Notes: generated from the letters alone by a model not told the origin. DNA of 50,469 nt from a virus (IMGVR_UViG_3300035670_006770:1-50469), one strand, 5' to 3'; counted from the first letter of the stretch, positions 27,673 through 37,126 are shown. Numbers and translations are program-made.

Positions 27673-28628
27673 TCACTTTCAATCTTATCTAGGTTATTTT
27701 GCACCTCAACCGCAGCACGCTCTATAGTTTCCTCAGGTAGTGCTAGTATATAGCGTAAGTATTCACGCACTTCTTCAATTAAGCTCATCTCACTATCGAG
27801 CATAAGCTGTACATCACTAGTACGTTTAATTACTTTGCGGTCAATTAACTCATTATCTTCTAGCTCGCCCAACTCTTGCAGGTCACCCTCAACTTGATAA
27901 ATTGTATGATGATAATCGGTTGGCGGTTTAGGGTCGCTAGCACCAACAGTTTTGCGTATAAGTTGTGGTAGTTCTAGCTTAATCCAACTATGTTTTAGTG
28001 TATCTGTATCTAGTAAGATTACACCTGTGTCAACCGGATGGCGATGAAAACTGGTAGTAACAGGGCTACCTGGATAAAGAATATTGAGTTGACAATTTTC
28101 ATAGCTATGTAGATCTCCGGCTAAGACAACGTCCCAGCCACTAAAAATTTTTAAATCTACTTCAGGTGTTACATGTGGCGGAATAGCTCCTCGAACATGT
28201 GTGCACAATATTTCGCCGCCTTCAGGCCAAGGATTGTTTTGTTCAAACTCTCGTAGTTTATTATATGGTACAAATTCAATACCATAGTCGCTGTAAAAAT
28301 CGTCTACTATAATCACCCGACGATTCATACGATTAGTAGCCTTAGCTAAATTAGTCATAAAGGTTGTAGACTTTTTTACTGCTTCGTGATTGCCACTATA
28401 GATTATTGTGTTAATATTACAATGATTGATTAAGTCAAAGTAAATTTCCAACTCTTCCATGCTAGGCAATTTATCAAATACATCGCCGCCTATAACAAGT
28501 AAGTCAGCTTTAGTTTGGTGTTCGGCCAGTTGTTGCCACAATAAATTGTATCTATTTCTAGCCCAATCTTGTGGTACATTTTTCTGACCTAGCTTTATGT
28601 GTATATCTGCTGTAAATAGTACTTTCAT
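27669..28628 (-). CDS. SbcD/Mre11/T4 gp47-like nuclease
   Basis: 319 residues. Metallophosphoesterase motifs occur in order: ADIHIKLG, GGDVFDKLPS, SGNHE, CTHVRG and GDLHSYE. The family cleaves DNA ends and hairpins with manganese. It overlaps the SbcC-like gene by ATGA, so the complex subunits are made in tandem. A hairpin terminator separates it from the ssDNA-binding protein gene upstream, which probably lowers its expression relative to that protein. Confidence 0.93.
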   Translation of the reverse strand: MKVLFTADIHIKLGQKNVPQDWARNRYNLLWQQLAEHQTKADLLVIGGDVFDKLPSMEELEIYFDLINHCNINTIIYSGNHEAVKKSTTFMTNLAKATNRMNRRVIIVDDFYSDYGIEFVPYNKLREFEQNNPWPEGGEILCTHVRGAIPPHVTPEVDLKIFSGWDVVLAGDLHSYENCQLNILYPGSPVTTSFHRHPVDTGVILLDTDTLKHSWIKLELPQLIRKTVGASDPKPPTDYHHTIYQVEGDLQELGELEDNELIDRKVIKRTSDVQLMLDSEMSLIEEVREYLRYILALPEETIERAAVEVQNNLDKIESE

Positions 28629-28644
28629 TGTAGTCTCAAAAATA

Positions 28645-28678
28645 GAATGGCCCAGTAACCGAAATTACTGGGCCACAT
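28645..28678 (-). terminator. Intra-operon terminator/attenuator after ssDNA-binding protein
   Basis: An 11-bp perfect stem (28648-28658 with 28665-28675, loop CCGAAA) lies in the gap between the gp32-like gene and the gp47-like gene. On the minus strand it is followed by TTCTATTTTTG, a moderate U-tract. It probably lets most transcripts stop after the ssDNA-binding protein. Confidence 0.75.
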
Positions 28679-28679
28679 G

Positions 28680-29318
28680 TTAACCTAATTCTTTGATAGC
28701 TTCTTGCTCTGACTCATCACCGCCATCTTCATCTTGCTGGCTAGTAACCTTTTCTAGTAGAGCTTTGACTTCATCTGCTGTAGGTCTTGGAAACTTGTCG
28801 TCAATGTTTTGTGCACTATCTGCAGCTGCTCGTTCCGCTGGTGTTAGAGCACGAGGCTTGCAACGTAATACTTGTAGTGTATATTCGACATTAAATGCAA
28901 GTGGGCCAGTTTTTTGACGCTTAAATACTACATCCCAGCCTGTATCATAGTCAGTAGGATCACCTAAATCTTCTGCTGCTGTAAGAATTTGTTCAAACAA
29001 CTTCTTTTTAAGATTAAGCGCCTTAACTTTACCATCTTTAGGATCAATACAGTTAATAGAATAGCTCCAGCTGCATTTTAGATCTGGAAAATAATCAGGC
29101 ATATGATCTTTTTCTAGATTGTCAAATTTCTCTTTTTCACGACTAAAGGCCAAGCACTCAACAGGAATATCTTTATTGTTTGTGCCTTTAATCCAGTAAA
29201 TATAACGTGGCAAAACTCCGCCAACTAATCTAACAGTGTTTTCACCATCTTTGTATTCATAAGTTTCTACTTTGTTTGTAGCTGCTTTACCTTTAGTTTG
29301 TTTAAAGCTAAGTGCCAT
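28680..29318 (-). CDS. Single-stranded DNA-binding protein, gp32-like
   Basis: 212 residues. It shows the core of T4-like phage ssDNA-binding proteins: ENTVRLVGGVLPRYIYWI, IPVECLAFSR, DYFPDLKCSWSYSINC, LNLKKKLFEQI, and the acidic C-terminal tail DEDGGDESEQEAIKE that recruits replication proteins. The basic N-terminus (FKQTKGKAATNK) is like the cooperativity segment. The zinc site of T4 gp32 is not evident. A terminator directly downstream fits high-level expression. Confidence 0.75.
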   Translation of the reverse strand: MALSFKQTKGKAATNKVETYEYKDGENTVRLVGGVLPRYIYWIKGTNNKDIPVECLAFSREKEKFDNLEKDHMPDYFPDLKCSWSYSINCIDPKDGKVKALNLKKKLFEQILTAAEDLGDPTDYDTGWDVVFKRQKTGPLAFNVEYTLQVLRCKPRALTPAERAAADSAQNIDDKFPRPTADEVKALLEKVTSQQDEDGGDESEQEAIKELG

Positions 29319-29681
29319 TTATTCCTCGTATTTGAAATATAATTTGTTGTTGTTAATTGTTAATAGCGGATTGTATTTTATTGCGTCGATTTTTAGGTCT
29401 GGATAGTAACTTAAGTCTAAATAGGTGTAACCTAAATCTCTGTACTGCTGATAACTTCTACGTGCCGCTAGTTGTATATACTGCGATTTAAATAGTATAT
29501 CTGTGTTACGATCAAAGAAAAGTTGTCCAGGACTGGTTAAAAAACTACTGCCTCCGCCTAATCCTAGATTAAATCCTTTATAGTAATCTTCTAGTAATTC
29601 AACTAATTTTATTGCATTGCCCTTAGCCTGTTGCTCTAGTTTACTAAGGTCGAAGCGGAAACTTTTTCTTTGATTCATCAT
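29319..29681 (-). CDS. Hypothetical protein, possibly from a leaderless mRNA
   Basis: 120 residues, Tyr-rich in the C-terminal half (SYQQYRDLGYTYLDLSYYPDL, shown for residues 75-95). No family was recognised. Its stop codon abuts the start of the ssDNA-binding protein gene. The upstream promoter has its TATAAT only two bases before an ATG-ATG pair (29681/29678), with no Shine-Dalgarno, so the mRNA would start at or next to the initiation codon. Confidence 0.6.
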   Translation of the reverse strand: MMNQRKSFRFDLSKLEQQAKGNAIKLVELLEDYYKGFNLGLGGGSSFLTSPGQLFFDRNTDILFKSQYIQLAARRSYQQYRDLGYTYLDLSYYPDLKIDAIKYNPLLTINNNKLYFKYEE

Positions 29682-29683
29682 AT

Positions 29684-29712
29684 ATTATAACACAATACAT
29701 ACACTACTGCAA
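29684..29712 (-). promoter_or_regulatory. Sigma70-type promoter
   Basis: On the minus strand: TTGCAG (29712-29707), 17-base spacer, TATAAT (29689-29684). The -10 box ends two bases before the start codon at 29681. This is one of eight promoters with the same 17-base spacing on this arm. Confidence 0.7.
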
Positions 29713-29722
29713 GTTAAAAATT

Positions 29723-31015
29723 CTATACCGATATAGTTTCCCAGCCTTTTTTCATATACAGGCCTAAACGATCAGTATTTTGTTTTTTATCGGCCCAGCC
29801 GCTAAATTGAATATCTACTACTATAGGATTTAGTTTGCCAGGATGCGGTCGCATAATGCGCCCTACAATTTGTTCTAGTAAACTGTCATTGCTCATTGGT
29901 ACTGCTAGTATAACACAGCTGAGTATGTTGATTGAGATTCCTTCGCTGAAGATTTGACGGCTACCAGCAATGCACATTTTTTGTTTGCTGAGGATTTGTT
30001 CTTTGGCATATTGCCGTTCTTCAAAGCTGGTGTCGCCAGTAACCAACAAACACGTTTCTCCGACATATTCTTTTACTTTCTCCAAAAATTCTACACGATC
30101 TGCTACAACAAGTACGCTATGTCCATGTTGTATGTGGTAAGTAGCTAGTGCACTAATAAATTTTCTATAGTAGTCGCTCTGCGTTAGTTCATTAATTTTT
30201 TCTACCCAAGATACATTTGGTTTTAGAGTAATATTACTTTTTACTAGATGTACTACAGGATTAATAGTATTAGCTTGTTCTGGCTTAAATACTGTTGTAC
30301 CAAAATAATCTTGAAATAGCACATGCTTACCATCTTTACGCTGCATTGTACCGCTAAGTGCCAATCTATATCTAGCGTGAAAACTGTCAATAGTTTGACT
30401 AAATGTTGTGGCAGGACAGTGGTGCGCTTCGTCTAAGATTATTGCACCGAATTCTTTGTTAATCTTAACTAGATTTTTTACTATACTTTGTACATTGCCT
30501 ACTACAATAAAATGATCTTCTACGTCAAAATTACCACTGCCTATAACGCCAGGACTGATACCAAATAATGCCTCAATTTCTTCATACCACTGGTCGCGTA
30601 GTGCCGTAGTATGAGTTATTACTAGTGTTTTTTGTCCCCATTTGCGTGCGATGTGCAAAGCAGTAAATGTCTTTCCCCAGCCAACTAACGCGTTAATAAA
30701 GCAAGTATCTGTAACTTGATCGTAGATTTCTTGCTGATCTGGTCTAAGCGCATATCTAGCTGTGGGAAATGGCACAGGATTGTTAGTGCGCTTATCTACT
30801 ATATTATAGCCTTCTGGTATTAAGTCTAATCTACCTTGCGGCACACTAATCATGCCACCTGTATAAGTTTTATAGTTTTTAATAGTTTCTACACTAACAA
30901 ATTTCTTTGATCCAGTATTTTTATGAATTTTATAAGTAAGTGTATTCATAATAAATTTACTAGCAGCACTACCTGGATTATCCATGTAGATTCTGTTGCT
31001 AATAATAGCTTTCAC
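29723..31015 (-). CDS. SF2 helicase, UvsW-like
   Basis: 430 residues from GTG at 31015, chosen because a GGAG site lies about 7 bases upstream; a TTG at 31027 is the alternative. Helicase motifs: I GWGKTFTAL, Ia ITHTTALRDQW, II LDEAHHC, III LSGTMQRKDG, and VI QIVGRIMRPHPGK. T4 UvsW remodels branched intermediates and drives the switch to recombination-dependent replication; with the gp46/47-like genes nearby the same role is likely here. The start overlaps the end of the previous gene. Confidence 0.88.
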   Translation of the reverse strand: MKAIISNRIYMDNPGSAASKFIMNTLTYKIHKNTGSKKFVSVETIKNYKTYTGGMISVPQGRLDLIPEGYNIVDKRTNNPVPFPTARYALRPDQQEIYDQVTDTCFINALVGWGKTFTALHIARKWGQKTLVITHTTALRDQWYEEIEALFGISPGVIGSGNFDVEDHFIVVGNVQSIVKNLVKINKEFGAIILDEAHHCPATTFSQTIDSFHARYRLALSGTMQRKDGKHVLFQDYFGTTVFKPEQANTINPVVHLVKSNITLKPNVSWVEKINELTQSDYYRKFISALATYHIQHGHSVLVVADRVEFLEKVKEYVGETCLLVTGDTSFEERQYAKEQILSKQKMCIAGSRQIFSEGISINILSCVILAVPMSNDSLLEQIVGRIMRPHPGKLNPIVVDIQFSGWADKKQNTDRLGLYMKKGWETISV

Positions 31016-31569
31016 ACTTTTCTCCAAGTAGGTTTAATTGGCTCACTGTAAAATCCATATAATAAGTTTCTGCCGCTATAACTAAGTATACCAGCATATA
31101 TTTCATCGTCTTGTGGTACTTGTAGGCTTTTAAAACGTTCTGCCAGACCCTCAACCTCTAAAACACACCCAATGCCTTGCACAGGGAAAACTTGTTTTAA
31201 CCTGTATGTTTGCAGCTTGGCGCGCCTGGTTTTTTTATGTTGAAATAGTTGTCCATGGCTGTCTATAAACCACGTAGTACTTTTTGCTAATTTTATTACG
31301 TCTTGTAGGAAGTAGATAGCTGTGCCTATAGGATATAAGCTGTCGCCAATCTGCAGTCTGCGCAACCCTAGTGTAGGCTTAGCTATATTCTTATCATCTA
31401 CTACGCGATAGTTATCACTGTATACAACTGTATCTTGATCTACATATTCTTTGCGAAAGAATATTAAGCCGCCTAACTGTTGCGGCTCACGCTCTCCTAG
31501 TCTAAATACGGGCCAGACTATTGCCGTCAGTTCTATAGGTTTCCTCAAAGTGTCCAAAGCTATAGTCAT
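31012..31569 (-). CDS. Hypothetical protein in replication operon
   Basis: 185 residues from the ATG at 31569, overlapping the 3' end of the DNA polymerase gene by 68 bases in another frame. It is a soluble protein with mixed strands (GLRRLQIGDSLYPIGTAIYF, TTWFIDSHGQLFQHKKTRR). No known domain was recognised. Tight overlap with polymerase and helicase genes suggests a replication-linked role, but that is position only. Confidence 0.65.
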   Translation of the reverse strand: MTIALDTLRKPIELTAIVWPVFRLGEREPQQLGGLIFFRKEYVDQDTVVYSDNYRVVDDKNIAKPTLGLRRLQIGDSLYPIGTAIYFLQDVIKLAKSTTWFIDSHGQLFQHKKTRRAKLQTYRLKQVFPVQGIGCVLEVEGLAERFKSLQVPQDDEIYAGILSYSGRNLLYGFYSEPIKPTWRKV

Positions 31570-33781
31570 CTCCAATATCTTGATCTACGCCAATAGGAAA
31601 GCCACTAATATTGCAGCCCCAGTTATATTGAGTATTACTACGCAATATTTCACAATACTGTTCTACGTGCTCGGTCTTAACAAGTGCCACGATTGAGTCA
31701 TGGACAAGCATGAAGATTCTTGCGTCAAGTCCGCGCTCAACAATTTCTCTTGCAGTTCCAATAGCTCCGAGTAGGTTAACGTCACTTGCCAGCGATTGGA
31801 TTTCTGAATTAATACCACTTCGTACTTCGTGGGCTGCGATTCCTTTGTCACTGCTGAATACATTAGGAAGCCGTCTTTTTCGGCCAAAAAACGAGTAAGT
31901 ATATCCATTTTGTTGAATAAAGTCTTTGCGGGTATCTAACCACTGTTTAAGTTTTTTGAAAGTTGTAAAGTACTGCTTAATATCATCACGGGCACGATCT
32001 ACTGGGTAATGCTGACCTGTTGCTTTAGTAACTGTAACACTAACCTTATCTGCTCCCGATCCATATAGAATACCAAAGCTAATAGCCTTAGCACTTTGAC
32101 GCATATCTGGATATAGTTTCTTTACCTGCTCAACGTCGCATGGTAAGTCAAACACCATTTTAGCAATACTACTGTGAAAGTCCCCGCCATCAGTAAACAC
32201 TTTTTGCAGATTCTTGTCACCACTGAGTACAGCAGCATAATACATTTCAGCAGTTCTTAAGTCTTGCGAAACAATCTTATAGCCAGTCGGAGCTTTGATA
32301 CAACCTTTGATAATAGGGTCATCACGCGGTATTTGTTGCGCGTTAAACTTTCCACTACTACTAAGACGGCCACTAGTGGTAAAGATAAGATTAAAATTAG
32401 TGCGAATCCGATCATCCCTATCAAGCTCAGGAAGTATTTTGTGTATATATGTGTTTTGGATTTTGGATAGTTTACGTACTTGTAAGATCGCTTTAGGAAG
32501 CTCATGTTCTTCACTTAATTGTTCTAGGACTTCTGCATCTGTACTTATAGCACCTGTGCTAGTTTTCTTGCCTGTGGGCGTTAAGCCAACATAGTCAAAT
32601 AGTATACTACGCAGTTGCATAACACTGTTAGGGTTAAACAACTTGCAGTTAACTATCTCAAATTTCTTTACTTCGTCAAAAGTATAAATATGCTGTTTAG
32701 CTTCTTCTATCTTGGTAGTTAGATAAGTATCTGCTAACTGCATACGCTCACGACTAATAGGTATTCCTACTTCTTCCATGTCCATTAAGAACAGCGTACC
32801 TGGGATTAGTATTTCTGTGTATACTTTATGTAGGTTAGCGTTCTTTTGAACAATAGGCCAAAACTTGTTGAACAGCTCTAGTGTAACTGCTGTGTCTATA
32901 CTAGCATATTCGCTGATAATATCAAATGGGATTAAGTCGTAGGTAAAGTTCTCGTTGAGCATACCATGTTGACGACAATACTCTTTCTTAAATTCATCCA
33001 GTTTAGCGTCATAGTCACCATAATCGGTATATTTTAGTGCTAAGTCTTTTAGGCCGTGCCCATCAGTTTCATCTAGGACGTAGTGCATAACCATTGTGTC
33101 ATGTACTCGTGTACGGTCAAAGTCTAAGTCTAGATGATATTTTAGCATTTTATAGTCAAATTTCATATTATGAAAGACTATAGTAAAACGGCTGCAAATT
33201 TCTTTTAATAATTCAAATGTACTTTCACCAATACAATCACAGCTAATATATCTGCCGTGATTTGGTTTGTAGCTCATGCTAATGCCTAATACATATCCAT
33301 CGCGTGGATATAGGCCTGTAGTTTCTGTGTCTATAGCTACTACACCTTGTGCATTTTCTAAGACTTCTTGGAAGAAGGCACGTGCCTGTTCTTCATCATC
33401 AATACCAGCAAAATCGCCTTGCTTAACGCCCTTAACCTCACCATTAATATGTTTATGTATTTTGTCTAGAGCACGCTCAAAATCTGGTTTTCCTTCTGGC
33501 TTAAATGCGAGCATTGCAGGATTACTAATAGGTATAAACTTTTCATTTACTAGTTGACCGGCATAATTAGTAACACTAGTAATTTTGGCATATTCTTTAG
33601 CCGCTTCTGCGCCTACCAAGATCACTAGGTCATAGAGATCGGTATCTATATCAAGATCAACGTCTTTTTTCAGCAATTTAGTAATTGGCTTTGAACTCAT
33701 GTGAAAATGTTCAAAATCAAACTGAAAGTAATCTTTATATCTGGTTCTGTTAGGGGCTTTATCAATTACAGCAATTTTCAT
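31502..33781 (-). CDS. polA: Family A DNA polymerase with 3'-5' exonuclease
   Basis: 759 residues. Exonuclease motifs: AIDTETTGLYP (Exo I), FHNMKFDYKML (Exo II), YASIDTAVTLEL (Exo III). Polymerase motifs: SGRLSSSGKFNAQQIP, motif A VSQDLRTAEMYYAA, motif B RQSAKAISFGILYGSG, motif C LVHDSIVAL. At the position equal to E. coli Pol I residue 762 there is Phe. Motif C has HDS where most family members have HDE. There is no N-terminal 5' nuclease; a separate gene (24342) supplies it. This is the replicative polymerase. It starts in the stop of the primase gene. Confidence 0.95.
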   Translation of the reverse strand: MKIAVIDKAPNRTRYKDYFQFDFEHFHMSSKPITKLLKKDVDLDIDTDLYDLVILVGAEAAKEYAKITSVTNYAGQLVNEKFIPISNPAMLAFKPEGKPDFERALDKIHKHINGEVKGVKQGDFAGIDDEEQARAFFQEVLENAQGVVAIDTETTGLYPRDGYVLGISMSYKPNHGRYISCDCIGESTFELLKEICSRFTIVFHNMKFDYKMLKYHLDLDFDRTRVHDTMVMHYVLDETDGHGLKDLALKYTDYGDYDAKLDEFKKEYCRQHGMLNENFTYDLIPFDIISEYASIDTAVTLELFNKFWPIVQKNANLHKVYTEILIPGTLFLMDMEEVGIPISRERMQLADTYLTTKIEEAKQHIYTFDEVKKFEIVNCKLFNPNSVMQLRSILFDYVGLTPTGKKTSTGAISTDAEVLEQLSEEHELPKAILQVRKLSKIQNTYIHKILPELDRDDRIRTNFNLIFTTSGRLSSSGKFNAQQIPRDDPIIKGCIKAPTGYKIVSQDLRTAEMYYAAVLSGDKNLQKVFTDGGDFHSSIAKMVFDLPCDVEQVKKLYPDMRQSAKAISFGILYGSGADKVSVTVTKATGQHYPVDRARDDIKQYFTTFKKLKQWLDTRKDFIQQNGYTYSFFGRKRRLPNVFSSDKGIAAHEVRSGINSEIQSLASDVNLLGAIGTAREIVERGLDARIFMLVHDSIVALVKTEHVEQYCEILRSNTQYNWGCNISGFPIGVDQDIGDDYSFGHFEETYRTDGNSLARI

Positions 33782-34626
33782 TGAATATACTCTTTTATGC
33801 TTGTTACGTCGCTTTGATCTAATTCACCAGGATCAACACCATCTGGCAGCTTCATTATTTCTACTATAAAATCATCTTCTTCTAAGGTTGGCTTGAGTTG
33901 ACGTGCTGCTTTTTCGCCTGCTTCATCGCCGTCAAATAAGATGTATATATTTGTAACACCTTGTGCCTTAAATGGCAGTAGTTTTTGTTTTGCAGTATTT
34001 TGCAGTGTATTTGTGCCAAAACAGCAGACCGCATTTTTAATTCCTTTATCGTAAAGATTAAGCATATCAAACACGCCTTCTACTAAAACTATACTGCGAC
34101 TAGGTGCTTCTAGATAACTAGGAAATAGTGGTAATTGCACACCACTAGGATAATTGATATATCTAGGGTTTACATTACTAAGTGTATGTCTACCAACAAA
34201 TACTTTAATTCTATTAGTAACATCTTGTATAGGAAATACAATACGATCTTGTAGTTTTTCTACTTGATTTGTATAAAAAGCATTAAAATGTTTTAGTGTA
34301 CTAGCACTAATGCCACGAAATGGTTTTGTCCAGGGAGTATGCCCTAGTGGGATGGCGATCTCTTGGCTTGCGCTGAGTTCTTGTAATTTCTTCTTGAGAT
34401 TAGCAATCCTAAATGGCACAGGATTAGTAAAGACCCCAAAATATTTAAAGATGTTAGTTTTAAACCCACAACTAAAACAATGGGCAGCACCACTAACACG
34501 ATCGATTCGAAAACTAGGATTATTATCTTCATGTTCTGGATTCAAGCATTTGATTAAGTAGTCTCGCCCGCTTACAGTATAAGCTAAGCCGTTCTTTTGT
34601 AGTAGTTCTAGGATTGGATCGCTCAC
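33778..34626 (-). CDS. DnaG-like DNA primase (zinc ribbon and TOPRIM)
   Basis: 282 residues, GTG start at 34626 immediately after the helicase stop. An N-terminal zinc-binding set (CLNPEHEDNNPSFRID, then HCFSCGF) is followed by a linker and a TOPRIM domain with VLVEGVFDML and LFDGDEAGEKAA. It is about half the size of bacterial DnaG and lacks the helicase-binding C-terminal domain, as in T7-type split arrangements. It lays RNA primers, working with the adjacent DnaB-like helicase. Confidence 0.9.
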   Translation of the reverse strand: MSDPILELLQKNGLAYTVSGRDYLIKCLNPEHEDNNPSFRIDRVSGAAHCFSCGFKTNIFKYFGVFTNPVPFRIANLKKKLQELSASQEIAIPLGHTPWTKPFRGISASTLKHFNAFYTNQVEKLQDRIVFPIQDVTNRIKVFVGRHTLSNVNPRYINYPSGVQLPLFPSYLEAPSRSIVLVEGVFDMLNLYDKGIKNAVCCFGTNTLQNTAKQKLLPFKAQGVTNIYILFDGDEAGEKAARQLKPTLEEDDFIVEIMKLPDGVDPGELDQSDVTSIKEYIQ

Positions 34627-36009
34627 TTATGTATCCCAAGGTAAATCTGCTGCTGTATCGTCTTGTTTAAGATCTTTCTTTTTTCCAGCTTTTTTAATTG
34701 TTTCTTTTTCTTGTGGTTTGTCTATACTTTGCGGACTAATTCTAAGAGTTTCCCAGTCTATTGGGCTAGTAAATTTCATCTCTTTTCCGCCACGAATTTT
34801 AGTAGTTTCAAAACTAATAGCATTACTACTCTTATCATGTGCCTCCATTACTAGTGCAATATCTGCGGCATCTAGGATACCTTTGGCAAAACGTGCTTCA
34901 CCAGTTGCATCAATTTGATAAGGACTTACTAACACAATCTCATATTTTCTAGCTAGATTCTTTAGTTTTTTCGACACTTCGATTTGAGGCTTCCAGTCAT
35001 ACATATCTGCGCCTTCAATTACAATTTGATTTAAGTAGTCTACTACTACAACCTGCAACTTATCACCAAACTTAGCTTTAGCTTTACCAATATGTAGGTC
35101 AATACTACTAATAGTTAAATCTCTGTCATCAACTATAATCATTTGATTATCTGGTTTTAATTGATGGTTACGCACTAGTTGTTCTTCAAACTTAAATCTA
35201 TCACGATGACGTAAAAAGTCTAATACAGTTTGATCAGATTCCTGAAACATACCTGCTCTAGCTTTTACAACATTTAATACTTCATTATCAGTTAGTTTAT
35301 TCTGTTTTAGCCGCTGTAAATCTACGTTTGCTAATATACTGAGATTACGTTCCATAACCTCATAGGCAGTCATTTCTATAGAGAAGTATATAGAACTATT
35401 CCCATTCTCATACTGATTAACAAAAATATTACTGCTAGTAATACTTTTGCCGCTGCCTCGTTTACCGCCGATGAGTATGAGTTCTTGTCTAGCCACACCG
35501 CCAAGTACAGCATCAAAAGTATTATTAAGTCCCAAGTAAACACGCTCTTTCTCCAAATCATCTGGGTGACGAAATAACATCATATCAGCCATAGTAAATA
35601 CTTTTTCACTGGTATGTGTCTTTTCTTCTATAGTCATAGCTATAGTAGACAAGTTCTCCTTTATTTCATTAGTGTCGTATAGTGGTAGTTTATCTACAAA
35701 TTTGTCTAATAATTTTACAGTTTCGTTTTGTGTATATTGATCTATTAAAGCATCTAATGCTATTTCTGCACTAACGTCAGGAACTTCCGTTAAGCGGAGA
35801 GTAGCTAACGTCTTAGACGCTGGTCCCTCCCTTAATGTTAATGCTAAATCATCAAAACTTGGTACTTGATGGTACTTTTCGTAATGTTTATTGATTGCAC
35901 TGTAAAGAGAGCTGTACGCAGGGTCTAAAAATACTAGTTTGAGCCGTGCCCATAATTCTAGGTTTTGCTCTGCTAGTAGTTTGTTTAAGACTACTGCACT
36001 TGTATCCAA
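34627..36009 (-). CDS. DnaB-like replicative helicase
   Basis: 460 residues. A helical N-terminal region (about 1-150) precedes a RecA-like motor: Walker A GGKRGSGKS, YFSIEMTAYEVMER (H1a-like), Walker B VVVVDYLNQI and the H3-like VLVSPYQIDATGEAR. The C-terminus is Lys-rich. The start is a TTG at 36009 preceded by an AGG-containing site; there is no ATG nearby that keeps the N-terminal domain. It unwinds DNA ahead of the phage polymerase. Confidence 0.9.
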   Translation of the reverse strand: MDTSAVVLNKLLAEQNLELWARLKLVFLDPAYSSLYSAINKHYEKYHQVPSFDDLALTLREGPASKTLATLRLTEVPDVSAEIALDALIDQYTQNETVKLLDKFVDKLPLYDTNEIKENLSTIAMTIEEKTHTSEKVFTMADMMLFRHPDDLEKERVYLGLNNTFDAVLGGVARQELILIGGKRGSGKSITSSNIFVNQYENGNSSIYFSIEMTAYEVMERNLSILANVDLQRLKQNKLTDNEVLNVVKARAGMFQESDQTVLDFLRHRDRFKFEEQLVRNHQLKPDNQMIIVDDRDLTISSIDLHIGKAKAKFGDKLQVVVVDYLNQIVIEGADMYDWKPQIEVSKKLKNLARKYEIVLVSPYQIDATGEARFAKGILDAADIALVMEAHDKSSNAISFETTKIRGGKEMKFTSPIDWETLRISPQSIDKPQEKETIKKAGKKKDLKQDDTAADLPWDT

Positions 36010-36010
36010 A

Positions 36011-36310
36011 TTAACCTACTTTCGATTCATTGTCTATGATAACTTGGTCTATAATTTCCGTTACTTTGTATAGTACTTCTTCTCGTAATTTTTTAATATC
36101 TTGCTGATAGCTTGCGTCTCGTTCAAATAACAAGCTAAGCTGTTCGTGTGTTACTAATTGCTGCAGACCGAAATATATGTGATCGTAAGCCATAGTAGAT
36201 TCAGGCATTACCTCAACTTGTGCTGTTCGGCCGTAGTTGTCGGTAGCTAATTTTACTACTTCTTCTACCGTAAAACTCTGATTATCGTGATAGGTAATAG
36301 TTACTTTCAT
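36011..36310 (-). CDS. Hypothetical protein
   Basis: 99 residues, directly upstream of the helicase gene. It begins MKVTITYHDNQSFTVEEVV and ends in a charged helix (EVLYKVTEIIDQVIIDNES). A terminator hairpin lies just before it in the transcription direction, so it may start a separately controlled unit. No family was recognised; helicase loading is only a positional guess. Confidence 0.6.
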   Translation of the reverse strand: MKVTITYHDNQSFTVEEVVKLATDNYGRTAQVEVMPESTMAYDHIYFGLQQLVTHEQLSLLFERDASYQQDIKKLREEVLYKVTEIIDQVIIDNESKVG

Positions 36311-36324
36311 CTTCGGCTTAAAGT

Positions 36325-36370
36325 AAAAAAGGCTGGGAGCTTTTTACGACTCCCAGCCTGGGTTTTTATT
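36325..36370 (-). terminator. Rho-independent terminator after the repeated-HTH gene
   Basis: A 9-bp GC-rich stem (36331-36339 with 36350-36358) is followed on the minus strand by TTTTTT. It lies 7 bases beyond the stop codon of the 36377-37126 gene and would isolate that gene from the helicase-primase-polymerase unit. Confidence 0.9.
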
Positions 36371-36376
36371 GCTTGT

Positions 36377-37126
36377 TTAAGCAGCTTTGGCTTCTGCTTT
36401 AGCACGCTTGGCAGCACCGTCATAGTCTGCAACTTTGATACCACGACGGGTTAAAAGTGTCTTAAGACCACGCTCTGTTTTGTCAACAGCAGCTGCAATC
36501 TCTGCAACAGTCATACTATGAATCTTGCTACCTAGTGAAGTAACTGGATCTACATTCTCTTTAGCATAGCTGTTCTTTTGTGCAGGAATCTTAGCGATTT
36601 GACCTTTACGAGTAAGGCTAAGAGCTTTACCACGTACGCTAGCAACAGTTTTATTAAGTGCGCTAGCAATATCCTCAATAAACGCACCCTTCTCAGCCAT
36701 TGCAATAAACTTAGCTTCTTCAGCGTCAGTATATGTACGAGCAACTTCAACTTTTTCAGCAGGTTTAACACTGCCAGTAAGTTCAAGTGCTAAAAGTTTA
36801 CCTTGGATTTGCTTGGCAGTAAACTTGCCATCCATGAATTCTTCAGCGATTTGTTTATAGGTAAGTTCGCCTGTGTGGTTAACTACAAACTCAGCAAGCT
36901 CAGCACCTTCATCTTCAGTAAATGCACTAGTCTTTTCTTTGGCCATGCTAGCAACTTCTACTTCAAGTTGACGCAATTTGCTAGCTACGCTACGTGCGGT
37001 AAATTCAGCACCAAGTGCTTCTGCGGCATGCTCAACAGTAGCTGCACTAACAGGACGCTGGCTACCAACAAGTTTCATAAGTTGGTCAACAGTAGCGTCA
37101 GACCATTTTTTGGCTTTTTCAGTCAT
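36377..37126 (-). CDS. Protein with four SANT/Myb- or HTH-like repeats
   Basis: 249 residues. Four tandem helical units can be aligned by eye, each starting with a W/F/Y-S/T-x-D/E-E motif and ending near a K/R-x-L segment: WSDATVDQLMKLV, FTEDEGAELAEFV, YTDAEEAKFIAMA, and SMTVAEIAAAVDKTERGL. Each has an A-x-x-L turn as in Myb/SANT or recombinase HTH domains. The end is Lys/Ala-rich. It is probably an abundant DNA-binding protein (own terminator, GC-richer codons). The family is not recognised; the start overlaps the ligase subunit gene by 8 bases. Confidence 0.65.
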   Translation of the reverse strand: MTEKAKKWSDATVDQLMKLVGSQRPVSAATVEHAAEALGAEFTARSVASKLRQLEVEVASMAKEKTSAFTEDEGAELAEFVVNHTGELTYKQIAEEFMDGKFTAKQIQGKLLALELTGSVKPAEKVEVARTYTDAEEAKFIAMAEKGAFIEDIASALNKTVASVRGKALSLTRKGQIAKIPAQKNSYAKENVDPVTSLGSKIHSMTVAEIAAAVDKTERGLKTLLTRRGIKVADYDGAAKRAKAEAKAA

